DNA of 64,000 nt from contig OZ020267.1 of assembly GCA_963971225.1 (NCBI GenBank), positions 4,650,001 through 4,714,000 on the forward strand, read 5' to 3'. Below, piece by piece: positions 1 to 10,455 of the stretch (positions within the stretch are counted from its first letter, which is position 1; the number at the start of each line of letters is the position of its first letter). Below the pieces are notes generated by a model that did no database searches, had not been told where the DNA came from, and saw nothing but the letters and a program-made list of their open reading frames with translations. Made by a program: the position numbers and the translations under genes. Source of the DNA: Melieria omissa. Lineage: Eukaryota; Arthropoda; Insecta; Diptera; Ulidiidae.

Positions 1-484
1 ACTCCGATGAATTGGTTTCAAGGACAAAGTTTAACAGCTTTCTTATTGTTTCAGTTATATAGATGAAGAAAATGCAAGAAAATGATTCAAATGGTGATTT
101 GTGTTGATCCAAATCGTAGAAGAACTCATACATCTTGTAACGCAATCGCAAGCTTTGCTCTCTATAATCTCTATTCAACTTCTATACAACATTTCTTTCC
201 ATACAAACATCTGAGAATTTATCAAACTATGAATCAGTTCACTGTCAACACTCCATTGAGTCTTATCAAAAGTCAAAAACTAAGCAGACTTGAAATGCTT
301 TGACGTGACTGTCGGGCCAGTTGCTTGAATGTTGACTATTGATTTGACTTAAGAAACAACACTCTCCACATCTGTCCAGGATATTAGAAGAAACAAGTTC
401 AATTGCCATATAAGAAGTCACATCTAAACTGAGACGGAACAGTGACATCCAAAGTGACTACACTACTAAATTACTACTAAGGCA
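1..484. other. no feature seen
   Basis: This is moderately AT-rich DNA. Short open frames occur on both strands, but none has a recognisable domain and none is longer than chance would give. I see no repeat or transposon end before the hAT target duplication at 485. Confidence 0.5.
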
Positions 485-742
485 GTAACTACTAGGGATT
501 GCAATCCCGGGATCGCGAATTCCGAAATCCCGGGATCCCGGATAATTTCAGTCCCGAAAAATCCCGGGATTGACAAAATCCGGTCCCGGGATCGAAACCA
601 AAACAAAAGCTTACTTTTTGCTTTTGTCACGTTGATTTCGAAAAATGTAACCCTTCTTATTTAACACAAAAAAAAAATTGTCCATTGCCTGTGACGTTTG
701 AATAAGTGTTAATGCAACAATAGCTATGTTTGTGTATAACTA

Positions 743-1478
743 CCATGCGCCTATGAAACCGGTAATTATTTTTGAAAAAACACGTTTATTGTGAGGAAAT
801 GATTACAATTTTATTCTTCAAAGTAATGGCCATCGCTAGCTACACATTTTTCCCATCTCTCAGGCAATTTATGGATGCCTCGCCAAAAAAATGTTTCGTC
901 TTTTGCCTGAAACCAATCATCGATCCATTTTTGGCTTCTGCGTGAGAATTGAAGCGCCGTTCCGTTAATGCGTGGCCCATCGATGCGAACATGTGATAAT
1001 CCGAAGGCGCCAAGTCTGGTGAGTAAGCCGCATGAGCAAAAGCTTCCCAGTTGTACGATGCAACCAATTCTTTGGTGGCTCTAGTGCGGTGTGGTGGTGC
1101 GTTGTCATCGAGGAAAATCACTTTGTGTTGCTTGGCTTCATATTCTGGGCGTTTTTGGCGTATAGCACGGTTCAAATCGGCCAATTGTTGTTGGTAACGT
1201 TCACCGTTAACCGTTTCACCAGGTTTTAGAAGGTTTTTTCTTCAAATGGTAACACAAAATTAACTGTGTCCGCAAATCGTAATTTGTAGGCACGTAATCC
1301 CACATTTTCCGGAGCGTCAAACAATGCGTTGTTGGATGAAACTGGACAAATTGTGAACTGAATATTGTTGACATATGACAGAAGAAGTAAACATGACATT
1401 TGGTACGGTTCCGAAGTTTATAAATATTCGACTATTTACCGCTAGATGTCGTTACCGGTTTCATAGGCGCATACCTGG
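743..1478 (-). mobile_element. mariner element, internally deleted
   Basis: The right end (1478) reads, in reverse complement, CCAGGTATGCGCCTATGAAA and onward. The left end (743) has the same repeat with about four bases missing after CC. TA dinucleotides flank both ends (741-742 and 1479-1480), the usual mariner target duplication. CCAGGT-type ends are typical of mariner inverted repeats. At 736 bp it is far shorter than the roughly 1.3 kb of an intact mariner. It sits inside the hAT element 493-2134 and so is the younger insertion. Confidence 0.88.
811..1305 (-). pseudogene. mariner DD34D transposase remnant
   Basis: On the minus strand the reading begins at the ATG complementary to 1303-1305 with a typical mariner amino end (VPTNYDLRTQLIL). 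After about 30 residues it breaks off, and the helix-turn-helix and first catalytic aspartate are missing. It resumes near KPGETVNGERYQQQLADLNR. The second catalytic motif is present as LDDNAPPH and the third as YSPDLAPSD. Exactly 34 residues separate the two aspartates, which defines the DD34D mariner family. A frameshift lies near 925, after SHAEAK. The normal carboxyl end then continues in another frame to a stop at about 811. The deletion and frameshift make the protein non-functional. Confidence 0.88.
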
Positions 1479-2410
1479 TACTTTTTAGAAATTTGTACAA
1501 TTTAGCTCTCTTCTGGTACTTTTACAGTACAATTTTGCCACTAACCAAAATCAGAAGTGCAAGCAAGCTTACGCCCCAAAAAATTAATCCATTCAAAAAA
1601 GTAAACAACAAGAATTTTCTAAAAACATGCAACTCATGCATGTTTAACTCTTCTTTACACTAATGTGACTTGTCACATTCACAAGACACAGGGAAAATGG
1701 TGTAAATAAGAGAATTAAGAAAGAAATAGCTAATATAAAACCATCAGCATTTGAGAATTAAAACTATAGCGAAACTTGAACTATTGATAGTTATTACTCA
1801 CACCGAATTTCACTTATTTTGAATGGCCAAAACTTGAAGATTTACATATAATACGATTTGATTTACTAGTATTGTACCAGAGAGATGAATATTTCTACAG
1901 GTTAGCCAGGTGATTTGGCAATTAAATGCGTTTAGTTAAGTTATATGTCATAAATATTTTGTTCTTAGTTTTGAATATTGTTCTTAGATATAATTTATTT
2001 GATTGAAAAAAAGTGTGAAATAGTTCCTTAAAGTAATATATTTAATCCCGAAAAAAATCCCGGGATCCCGGGATTGTGATTTTTAGTCCCAAAAATCCAG
2101 GGATTGTAAAACTGGTCCGGGATTGCAATCCCTAGTAACTACATATTACGGAATTGTTTAAATCTTTCAGAATCTCTACCAACGATCCAATTTTATTTCA
2201 TTCCGCTACTAAACTGAGCATTGACTTGGTCACCTTGTTAAAGTTGCAACTTGGATGACTTCTGTAGCCAAAAACTGTGGGTAGAGAACTTTACTGATCG
2301 TCAATATTTTTTGTACTACTGTGTTTTTATTTACAACTGACAAATAGTTTAAAAAATTGTCATCGTAGAAAAAGATTCAAAGACTTCGCTTAATCCATTA
2401 AATTTTTGTT

Positions 2411-3275
2411 CGCATTCCACGCATTTTCTTGTTTGTTGAGTCATTTACCGCAATTTTTTTTATATTATATTTTTTAATAAACAATAGCAAATTTATTTTT
2501 AAAACTCTTCAACAACAAATAGAATTTTTTTGTTTTTCTGCAAACGTTTTGTTCCATCAAGTATTAAAATGAAATTCAGAAGTAAAGAATTTACCATAAA
2601 AACAACAACAATGTGTTACATTAAATTTTTTCGCATTCCACGCATTTTACCGTTTGTTGAGTCATTTACAGCAGTTTTTAGATATTTTTATATTTTAATA
2701 AACAATAGAAAATTAATTTTTAAAACTTTTCAACAAGAAATAGAATTTGTTTTCTTTTTCTGCAAACGTTTTGTTCCGTCAAGTAGAAAAAGGAATTCAT
2801 AAGTAAAGAATTTACCATAAAAACAACAACAATGCGTTACATTAAATTTTTTCGAAAATGAAAATGCGTGGACATTTTCTTGTTTGTTGAGTCATTTACC
2901 GCAGTTTTACATATTTTTTAATAAACAATAGTAACTTTATTTTTAAAACTCTTTACCAACAAATAGAATTTTTTGTTTTTCTGCAATCATTTTGTTCTAT
3001 ATATTCATTAAAGCGAAATTCATAAGTAAAGAATTTACCATTAAAACAACAACAACAATTACATTACATTTTTTCGCATTCCACACATTTTCCCGTTTGT
3101 TGAGTCATTTACAGCAGTTTTTAGATATTTTTATATTTTAATAAACAAAAAAAATTATTTTTAAAACTCTTCAACAAGGATAGAAATTTGTATTTTTCTG
3201 CAATCGTTTTGTTTCATCAACTATTAAAACAAAATTCATAAAGAAAGAATTTACCATAAAAACAACAACAATGCG
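2411..3275. repeat. tandem repeat, dimeric ~220-bp units
   Basis: About four diverged copies of an AT-rich unit lie head to tail. The anchor GTTTGTTGAGTCATTTA begins at 2431, 2652, 2882 and 3095, giving unit lengths of about 221, 230 and 213 bp. Units one and three share variants such as CATTTTCTTG and ACCGCA. Units two and four share CAGCAGTTTTTAGATA. The array is therefore two dimers (A-B-A-B) with a higher-order period of about 445-450 bp. Short open frames inside it are by-products of the repeat. Confidence 0.85.
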
Positions 3276-4006
3276 CACCAAATTGCGTCTGAAATTTCTC
3301 AAAAGAATGCAAACCAAAGGGTGGACAACTACTGCTGTCGCACACAAGTCGAATTAAATGCACATTGGGACATTCTTATGCACACACACAAACACACACA
3401 TACAGTGACACACAGATACACTCGTTTGTGCATCAAAGCTATAGTGAAACGCCATCAGACACCAGCTGGTCATAAAACGCACAGTGTGCATCGCTGCTGT
3501 TCGCTCTTTGCGGCAAACGTTGCCATCCGCGACCCGTCCGTCCACCATTGAGCGCTGTCTGGCCTAAACTTTATAATTTTGTGCAAAAGTAATTTCGAAC
3601 TGGTCGCCCCTCTCCTATCTTCACCTCCTGCGCATCTTGTCTGCACAATATGAACATTAACACCCACACGCCCACACGACATTACAATCACTAATCATTG
3701 TCTGCGGCAATTCAGCGTACAATAGGATGGCCCCCTCACCCTTCTGCGTTACGCTGCTCCTTCTCGAACAAACGCAAAATGCCAAACGTAATTTTGTGCT
3801 GCGTCTTTGTTTGGCTGGCCAAGCGTAAAACTGTTCCTAAGCATCTGCAATTCGCCAAAGGGGCCACAAAGCCAGGCAGGATAACAGACAACCACAACAA
3901 CAATATGCATACACATTACAAAGAAAAAAATGGAAGAGTTGCGACAAAGCGCCAGAAGGTTAAGCAATGTGGAGAAATGCTTTCCAACAGTGCTGGACAA
4001 GAGTCG

Positions 4007-4015
4007 AGGGGGCGC
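4007..4015 (+). promoter_or_regulatory. possible CTCF core motif
   Basis: AGGGGGCGC fits the insect CTCF core AGRKGGCGC. It stands alone and its flank (CGAGGGGGCGCAGGG) is GC-rich, so chance is a real alternative. CTCF marks several bithorax domain boundaries in Drosophila. Confidence 0.25.
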
Positions 4016-4282
4016 AGGGACAGTGAAGGCAACAAACAAGGCAGCTGGCAAAAAGCACACAGCCAACTCTTTTTTTCATCTGCTGTCTCCTTCTGCTCTC
4101 GGTTTCCTGCGTTTATGTGAATCTTTTTCGTCCTCTCTGCCCCCAACTCTCTCCTACCTCCACACTGACTGCTTTTGAGGATTTTTCAATAAAGTCACGT
4201 TTTTGTGTTTGACTGACTTCGAGACGAGATTGCCGCAGTCGCTCGAGTGGGTGGAGTGGAGGCGGCGCTGCTCAAGTGGGCG

Positions 4283-5116
4283 GCCATGCAACGCGCAGTT
4301 AAAGCCGCTCGGCCGCTAAGCGACGCACTGCGCATCTTACGAATTATTGTCGCACATATTTAAGGTGTGGCGGCGCATACGCCCACGCATTTAGTGAGCA
4401 CATCGCATTGCCCCCCTTCAATCCCCTCTTCCCTACGGCCGCGCAAAAGCGCACACTCCCGGCCGCCATCATTAGAATTCGCCATACAAATGTCATTCGC
4501 AGCTGTCTGCCTTTCCCACGTGTCGTTCGCATAAGCCGCCCCCTACCCTCCGCCTCCAACAGCACTTGGGGCTGCCGCTCGCTACCGCAAATAAAAAATC
4601 CATATTTATGATGGCACCGGCAGTTTGGGTTTTTGGCATATTTGACGTCCCCACGGCCACTTCACCCTTCGAGCGAAACGTTGGCCTCACCTTGCCAGCG
4701 CCTCCGCCGTCAAATAAAATCTCACAAATATAACGAGCTGGCGGCGCTGCTTTCGATCGTTGCGCTCCTCGCCATCCTCCCACGTTGCGTTTCGTTTCGT
4801 TTCGTTCGAAAGCGGCGCTGGGTTGCAGTGGGCGGGTGGCAGGCGAAAGCAAATACACGCAAATATGGCACGTACTACTCGAACCCATAAGTTTGCGTTT
4901 TATATTGGGGCAAACTGTGCAATATTATAAATTTTGAATTTTATCTCGCACATTAGATCGTTGAAGTAGTGGCGCGATGGCTGGGCGGCGCGCGGCGCAA
5001 CGACTCCCGAAGGTCTTTCGGATTAAATGCGAAGACGTGAGGGTGTTTTGTTTTGCTTTGTTGGCTTTCCGTTTCGACTTTGCGAGCCAGGATTGCAACG
5101 CACAACATTGGATGGC
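4283..5116. promoter_or_regulatory. candidate Polycomb response element (GCCAT cluster)
   Basis: The Pleiohomeotic/YY1 core GCCAT or its complement ATGGC occurs eight times in about 830 bp: 4283, 4465, 4481, 4611, 4771, 4865, 4977 and 5112. Fewer than two would be expected by chance. Zeste-like sites (CGAGTG near 4233, CGAGCG near 4673) lie in the same island. Polycomb response elements of the bithorax complex are built from such clusters. This is motif inference only. Confidence 0.35.
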
Positions 5117-5400
5117 TGCTACGTGTGGCAGTTGTGACGCACACACACCCACACAGACACTAACAAACACACACGTGCTCACGGCATGCTGAACAAAGGG
5201 TGATTAGTGAGATTAGCAACGGTGTCTTGCGACATGGCATGGACCAAACCGGGTTTGTTGTGAGTAAAAGTGGGGAAAAAAAGGTTAAAAGATCAGCGAG
5301 CGACATTTGTGCAGACTCCCCAAAGTTGATAGCAGACGCAGCTGGATTGGGAGCATCTGGGGGTTGCAGCCCTTTTTGACAATTGGACTTTTATTCCATT

Positions 5401-6560
5401 TCAATCAGTGGGCGTTAAAGAGAAGACAAAATTTAGTTGGCTCGGAAACTTGAGAAGAAGTAATGAAGTAAACAAAAAATACTTTTCAAGAATTATTAAA
5501 CGTAGACCTACGTTGAATTCGTTGCCGACCAAATTTTTTTGCACTTCTAATATTTTTTTAAATTATTCTTATTTTTATCTTTATTTTCATGACTTTCTTA
5601 CTTGGATATCATTTATCGAAATCAAACCGTTTTATATTTAAAAAACTAAGTTGGTTTCGCATTTTTTTTAATTTGTGTGTGTGATTTTAATTTGGGTCGT
5701 TTTCGACCCTATTTTGACGTAGGTCTACGGTTAAACTAAAAGCTTATTTCATATTTAGCAACCAAAAAGTGAACCTTTGGAACACATCAGGTTTTCATTG
5801 TAAACAATTTTAAATTTTATATAAATAAAATTTTATTAAAATTATAAAAATGTTCACTGGCACGTGGGATTTTCATTGTAAACAATTTTAAATTTTATTA
5901 AATTAAAAGTCAAGTCAAGTCATATCATGAAATAGATAACAAAAAATGTTCACTGATATCTGGGGTTTTCTTGGTAAACAATCTTAAATTTTATTTAATT
6001 AAAAGTTTATTTCATGATAGCAAAAAATGTTCACTGGCACCTGGGGTTTTCGTTGTAAGCAATTTTGTAACAATTTAAAAAAATTTTAAAATTTTGAAAA
6101 AAATTGTTTTAAAAAAATTTTTTTACATTTTTGGTTATGTATTGAACTAAATGCCAGAAGATGACATGCTTTACTCTTGACTCAAGCACCGAAAAATAAA
6201 GTAAGCTTTTCTTGTGTCTACTGCTACTAAAACTAAAAATCGCATCTGTTCATAGATTTTTAAACAATTGATTTTCCATTTTTCAAATTTTTTCACAAAC
6301 ATCGTAAACATTTAATAAAACCGCTACAAACTTATAAAATTATTCCAAGGCAAATGATTACCTAAAAAAATTTTATGAAACTCATTTGCATGGTTAGTTA
6401 TAATTGTAATTGTTGTAGTAGCAACTCCACTGCAGCACAGAGGAGTCAAGTTTTTTCATTCATTTCATAAAAAACTTTAGCTTTTCCATATTTACATTTT
6501 ACACTTCAATATTTGCTGGACCCTTCAAAAAACAATTTTCTTCTTCGCTTCTCTTTTTAG
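5401..6560. other. AT-rich spacer with inverted repeat and tandem repeats
   Basis: This spacer is very AT-rich. A 12-bp inverted pair, CGTAGACCTACG (5501-5512) and CGTAGGTCTACG (5718-5729), brackets about 200 bp. A tandem array at 5770-6065 is listed separately. The rest, including 6076-6560, shows nothing recognisable apart from a polypyrimidine tract ending in TTTTTAG near 6560 that looks like a splice acceptor. Confidence 0.45.
5770..6065. repeat. tandem repeat, ~82-93-bp units
   Basis: About four diverged copies carry the core TTTTCATTGTAAACAATTTT, which begins near 5790, 5871, 5964 and 6046. Each copy after the first is preceded by TGTTCACTG and an ACSTGGG-type stretch. Spacing alternates around 82 and 93 bp. 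Confidence 0.75.
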
Positions 6561-8170
6561 GTATTTTGCTTGCTTGGCAGAACTGCGCCTGACATCCCCC
6601 AACCGACGTCTTCAGCGAGCACACGTCGACATTTACAACGACAGCGCCAATGGCTCCGGCCAACATCTGCAGCATTCAGCGGATTGGCATCCAAAGCGTC
6701 CGGCAGTCAACCGACCAAACGCCGCCACATGCTGCGCTCCTCCCTGGCGCGAATCACTGACAAATCGAGTAAACTAAATGGCGATACGTGCGCAACAGCC
6801 CCAAACGGCAAACGAGCATGGAAACAAAACACAGAAATAGAAACGGAAACGGAAGCCGCACAGCATTCACCTGCCCAGACGTCACCGCACCACTCTGTCC
6901 TCGTTCGTGCGCTTCCGCCGTTTCCCACGCTCTGCGCCAAACAGCGAACTTCGGTGGCTGGCTGGCAGTTCAACAGCTGCTGCCAATGTGCGACATGCGA
7001 AACAAGTTGGCGGCAGCAACAACAATAACAACAGGCGGCAGCAGTTGCCATAAGCTTTTGTTTTTATGTGTGGAACAAGTGGTTAAATTATCGTCTCTGA
7101 CGTTGTCGAATAGTTGTGTATGTGTGTGTGCCGCATATGGTGGTGTGTGTGTGACCGTTGGCTGGGGTTGGGTTCGTTCTATTGTAGTCCGTTGTCCACA
7201 GTATCGACGGCCGGCAGGAAGCCAGTCGCGCAGCAAAGGGATGGAGAAGGAAGCACGTTGGCACACACCACCCACCTCACACTCACTTACACCTTCGCAA
7301 TCGCTGCGTGGCCACGCGGCAGCCATTGCACGCAGTGGAAAGTCCTCATGGGATGCGGTTTTGCGGCATTCCGCTTTAATGCTTATTTTCTTCAACTCCA
7401 CACCGCTTCGCTTTCCTCGACATCAGTCCGTTTTTTTCTTATTAAATTCACTCCCCATTTTCCCACTTATTCTGCATTCAAGGTTTTCCTGCCTTTTGTT
7501 TTGCTTTTGCATTTTCCTTCTTTGCTTCTACAAACAAATTTATTTCATTTCCACCACCGCCAGTCAGCCAGCCAGCGCCGCACAATTACCAGTGTGCACC
7601 GTTGCCATAACGGCGTCTGCTCGGCGAAAGGAATTCCGGAAGCACTCAAGTATCCTCAGGCGTATCCTTGCCGCTGTCGACTGCTCGGCCGCCGTGCACA
7701 ATGGAAACATACATAAAACCGAAAACAGCACAACGGTGCGACGACAACGACGACGACGAAGGATGCGAGCGCACAACTGGCGAAAGGACGTACGTAACGA
7801 GCGACAGGACAATTGCGCTGCCACCGCCACGACAAGCAGATCTCGTTCGCCTGCCGCCACATTTCAGTTGCGACTGCACAATCGTCGGAGTAACAACGCC
7901 ACGCCTGTTGCCGTTGCACGCGCCAACAGTCGACAGCGTGTGCCAGCACTTTTCGTTTCGATTTCCATTTTTACGAGTTTCATTAAGTTTTTCAACTGGT
8001 TTTTTTTGTTTTGTTTTTTTCAGTCACTTTCACTTTAATCAGCACTTTGTCGCATTCGAGTGAACACCAACGGGTTCGACTTAACCCGCGACCACCGCGG
8101 GCACTGGTGGCGTGTTAGCCGCGTTATTCGGTTTGATTGTGAACGTAGTTGTTGTTGTTGTTGTGTAATG
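6561..8170. other. balanced island flanking mir-iab-4
   Basis: This transposon-free island leads into the microRNA hairpin. Open frames of up to about 400 codons exist on the plus strand, with competing frames on the minus strand. None has a recognisable domain, and the length reflects GC content. A GT-rich run lies at 7114-7155 and a GTT run at 8148-8162. Primary transcripts of iab-4 (plus) and iab-8 (minus) should cross it. Small hairpins such as CGGGTT...AACCCG (near 8070) occur just upstream of the microRNA. Confidence 0.45.
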
Positions 8171-8177
8171 TGCAACT

Positions 8178-8245
8178 TCGTATACGTATACTGAATGTAT
8201 CCTGAGTGTATCCTATCCGGTATACCTTCAGTATACGTAACACGA
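8178..8245 (+). ncRNA. mir-iab-4: microRNA mir-iab-4 hairpin
   Basis: The 5p arm at 8184-8205 begins ACGTATACTGAATGTATCCT. The 3p arm at 8218-8241 begins CGGTATACCTTCAGTATACG. They pair as a long stem around a loop of about 12 bases (8206-8217), and the lower stem continues through TCGT (8178-8181) with ACGA (8242-8245). As far as I can recall, both arms match the Drosophila mature products base for base, and the loop is nearly the same. In insects mir-iab-4 lies between abd-A and Abd-B in the bithorax complex and represses Hox targets, chiefly Ubx. It is processed from a long transcript running from the abd-A side towards Abd-B. The window's plus strand should therefore run proximal to distal. 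Confidence 0.96.
8178..8245 (-). ncRNA. mir-iab-8: antisense microRNA mir-iab-8 hairpin
   Basis: The same near-palindromic hairpin folds from the minus strand. The expected iab-8-5p product is the complement of 8216-8240 and begins TTACGTATACTGAAGG. In Drosophila the iab-8 long non-coding RNA runs from near Abd-B towards abd-A, carries this microRNA, and helps repress Ubx and abd-A in the eighth abdominal segment of the central nervous system. The sequence shows that both strands can form the stem. Transcription on the minus strand here is inferred from conservation. Confidence 0.85.
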
Positions 8246-8929
8246 GGGAACACCGTCAACGTGGGATCTTAACCTTCGACGCGGCACGGGAACGCGAAAT
8301 GTGCGGCACTCACGAAATCATTCACGGCGACATTTGTTTTGACTGCTAATCGGAATAGTGTGTGAACACCTTCAATGGTGCAATTATTGCGTGTTTGTGA
8401 CTCAATGTTCTCGTATGAAGGAATTGTTGAACAATTAAATAAAAAACTAAAAAATTTACTCCAGACTGTGTTTTTTACTTGTTTATTCACACTAGAAGCT
8501 TCAATCCATGGACAAGCGGCTATCCATATTTCACTTTGGAATATTTCAATACAGGAGGTTTTAAATAGCAATTAAGTCATTTATTATTTAATTAAACTTA
8601 TCGATACTTGGCTCCAATAGTAATAAATACACGAAGCTTAAAAGCTGTAAGTACAATAATTTCTCAGACATGAATAGAACAATTTGCATAGGAATAGTCA
8701 GACAACACTTGACTCCAATCGATGGGGAATCTATGATAATCGACAGTATGCTCTGGTAATTTTTCTATATATTTTATTTTCGTATTTCTTTTTATAAATA
8801 ATTTTTAATATTTAATAATAATTTTTACATCCAAAAAATGATTTTAATAGGAAATTTCGGATTTTTAAGTTTTGTTCCTACATCAATGGTTCGATAGATA
8901 TTTTAATAGACTGACGCATCTTCTGCGCT
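8246..8929. other. spacer downstream of mir-iab-4
   Basis: Balanced composition fades by about 8350 into AT-rich DNA. No gene, repeat or transposon end is clear. Confidence 0.4.
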
Positions 8930-9440
8930 CAAAACCATATATCGTTCTAAAGATTTAGAAGCAGACATCTTATGACATTTTTCTATCAGAATGTTCTCTT
9001 TGTAAGTCACCTGTAATAACTAAATAACTTTTTCTGTAGTTTTACAATGAATTTTCGTATAAAAATACCAATTTAATGCGACTTCCATAGGATCAGGGTC
9101 TGTAAAACAAAATATGGATTAAAGCCTCAACCAGTAACGCGCACAGGATTTCATTTTGAGAGGATTCCGTACACAACTTTTGAGCAAAACACCATTTAAG
9201 TCCATATTTGCCACCGAAAACGTTTGCATCGAACAGATATTTGGGGGCTTTGAACCCCATAACAGCCATTGCGGTTGCCACTGGTCTCAAGGCATCTTCG
9301 TATATAATCATCTGCTCAGAGTTCTCCTTCTTTGTCTGTCACCTGCGATAACCATGCAACTTCCATGGGATTACAGTCATTTATAGTTCTAAACATAATG
9401 CGACTTCCATAGGATCAAAGTCTGTAAACCAATGCATGGA
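8930..9440. repeat. degenerate ~322-bp duplication with hAT-like end
   Basis: Two diverged direct copies share AATGCGACTTCCATAGGATC, starting at 9075 and 9397, and earlier matching stretches. At 9132 the sequence CAGTAACGCGCACAGG and the next ~80 bases resemble 33280-33362, which begins CAGTGGCGCATACAGGG. Both look like the left end of a CAGTGGCG-type hAT family. No matching right end was found at either place. Confidence 0.5.
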
Positions 9441-9669
9441 TTAGAATTTCAATGCAAACAACTTCTGTACTTATTACTGTTCATAATTAATAATCTTTTC
9501 AAAATAAACACTCAATTACATTACTCGACAAATGATGATCTAATCGCGTTCTCCTAACAACAAAAGTATTTCTAGACTATTTTTCCAGATTTTAATTTCT
9601 TTAAACTCTAACCTTTTCGATTTACTGACTCTACGGTGACTGACGATTTACAAGGAGTCAGACACTATA

Positions 9670-10072
9670 GTTATAGGCAGTGGCGGATTCAGGGGGTGGT
9701 TTTAGGTGTTGAACCCCCCCCCCGAAATATTACAGTCGGGAAATAGGGTTAAATTTCCCAGAATTTTTAAAAATCGTAAACCCAGAAGTGAGACTGTCAA
9801 AAGTGAGACTGGCTCATATGAGCAAAACAGCTGAAAACTCCATTTATTTTACTTTTCCAAATCGAATTACTATTTGAAGACGATTTTATTTAAGTTATAT
9901 ATTTTTAGTAAAAAACTTGTGAATACAGGGTCCACTGGTAAACAATTGCTACTGCAAAAGTATAATTAAAACTACATAGAAATTAAAAGGTTTATATATT
10001 AACATTTATGAATATTAAAGAATTACTTTCTACCGCCTAAAATATTTTTCTGAATCCGCCCCTTGTTATAGA
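9670..10072. mobile_element. hAT MITE (CAGTGGCGGATTCAGG family)
   Basis: The element at 9678-10064 (387 bp) starts CAGTGGCGGATTCAGGGGG. Its end, in reverse complement, reads AAGGGGCGGATTCAGAAA. Flanking 8-bp repeats are GTTATAGG (9670-9677) and GTTATAGA (10065-10072), matching at seven of eight positions. End sequence and duplication length both indicate hAT. The interior is non-coding and includes a C-run near 9715. Confidence 0.8.
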
Positions 10073-10082
10073 GAATTCATAT

Positions 10083-10234
10083 GGTACGACAGCCCTAAGA
10101 GGATCACAGATCATTGCTGACAGTGAGAGCAGTCGCCAAAGGACAAATGGTTTTTATTAGAAGCTGACTGAGTTGGGATTTGAACTCACAACCCTCCGAC
10201 TTGTGGTTGAACGCACTAACTACGGAGCCATGGC
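10083..10234 (-). mobile_element. tRNA-derived SINE, family 2
   Basis: Read on the minus strand, the head (from 10234) resembles a tRNA. An A-box-like TGGCTCCGTAGTTAG lies at 10217-10231 and a B-box-like GAGTTCAAATCC at 10176-10187. A short unrelated body ends in GGGCTGTCGTACC (10083-10095). The last motif nearly matches the tail of the longer SINE family at 10466 and 21673. A clear target duplication was not found, so the ends are approximate. Confidence 0.7.
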
Positions 10235-10455
10235 ATGGAAATTAGGCATTAAGTGGACTAACTGATTGAACTAACTTCTTGATTAACTTAAAAATAGGAT
10301 CGCCTGATGTATAACAAGTTTTTAAGATCTTATCAATATAATCTTTCGAAGAGGTCTTAAAAGTAAATTCACCTATTTCGTGGATTTGGTATACTTTTTG
10401 TTAAATTTCTGTACAGACGGCAATAAAGCGAAAGACATACATTATTTTTTTACAG
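10235..10455. other. spacer between SINEs
   Basis: AT-rich; nothing recognised. Confidence 0.4.

Larger units (their letters stand above)
485..2142. mobile_element. hAT-type DNA transposon with nested mariner
   Basis: The element proper is 493-2134. Its ends are inverted repeats starting TAGGGATTGCAATCCCGG at 493, and the exact reverse complement ends at 2134. It is flanked by identical 8-bp direct repeats GTAACTAC (485-492 and 2135-2142), the target-duplication length of the hAT superfamily. Inside both ends the motif CCCGGGAT recurs several times (493-600 and 2045-2130), as expected of subterminal transposase-binding repeats. I see no hAT transposase, so it is non-autonomous. About half of its length is a mariner insertion at 743-1478. 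Without that insert the element would be roughly 0.9 kb. Confidence 0.88.
3276..5400. other. transposon-free, balanced-composition island
   Basis: Base composition shifts abruptly from the AT-rich array to more balanced sequence, and no transposon ends are visible. Open frames occur in many frames on both strands and none resembles a known protein. CA-rich microsatellites lie at 3378-3420 and 5141-5175. Because it lies about 3 kb from mir-iab-4, I read it as candidate iab regulatory DNA. Motif clusters are listed separately. Confidence 0.45.

Noticed and set aside
3698..4120. Plus-strand open frame of 140 codons
   Set aside because: Overlapped by several frames on both strands, no domain, and no splice or start context that stands out.
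6788..8038. Plus-strand open frame of 416 codons
   Set aside because: No domain, poly-T and GT runs inside, and long competing frames on the other strand. It lies in GC-richer DNA next to the microRNA, where long frames arise by composition.
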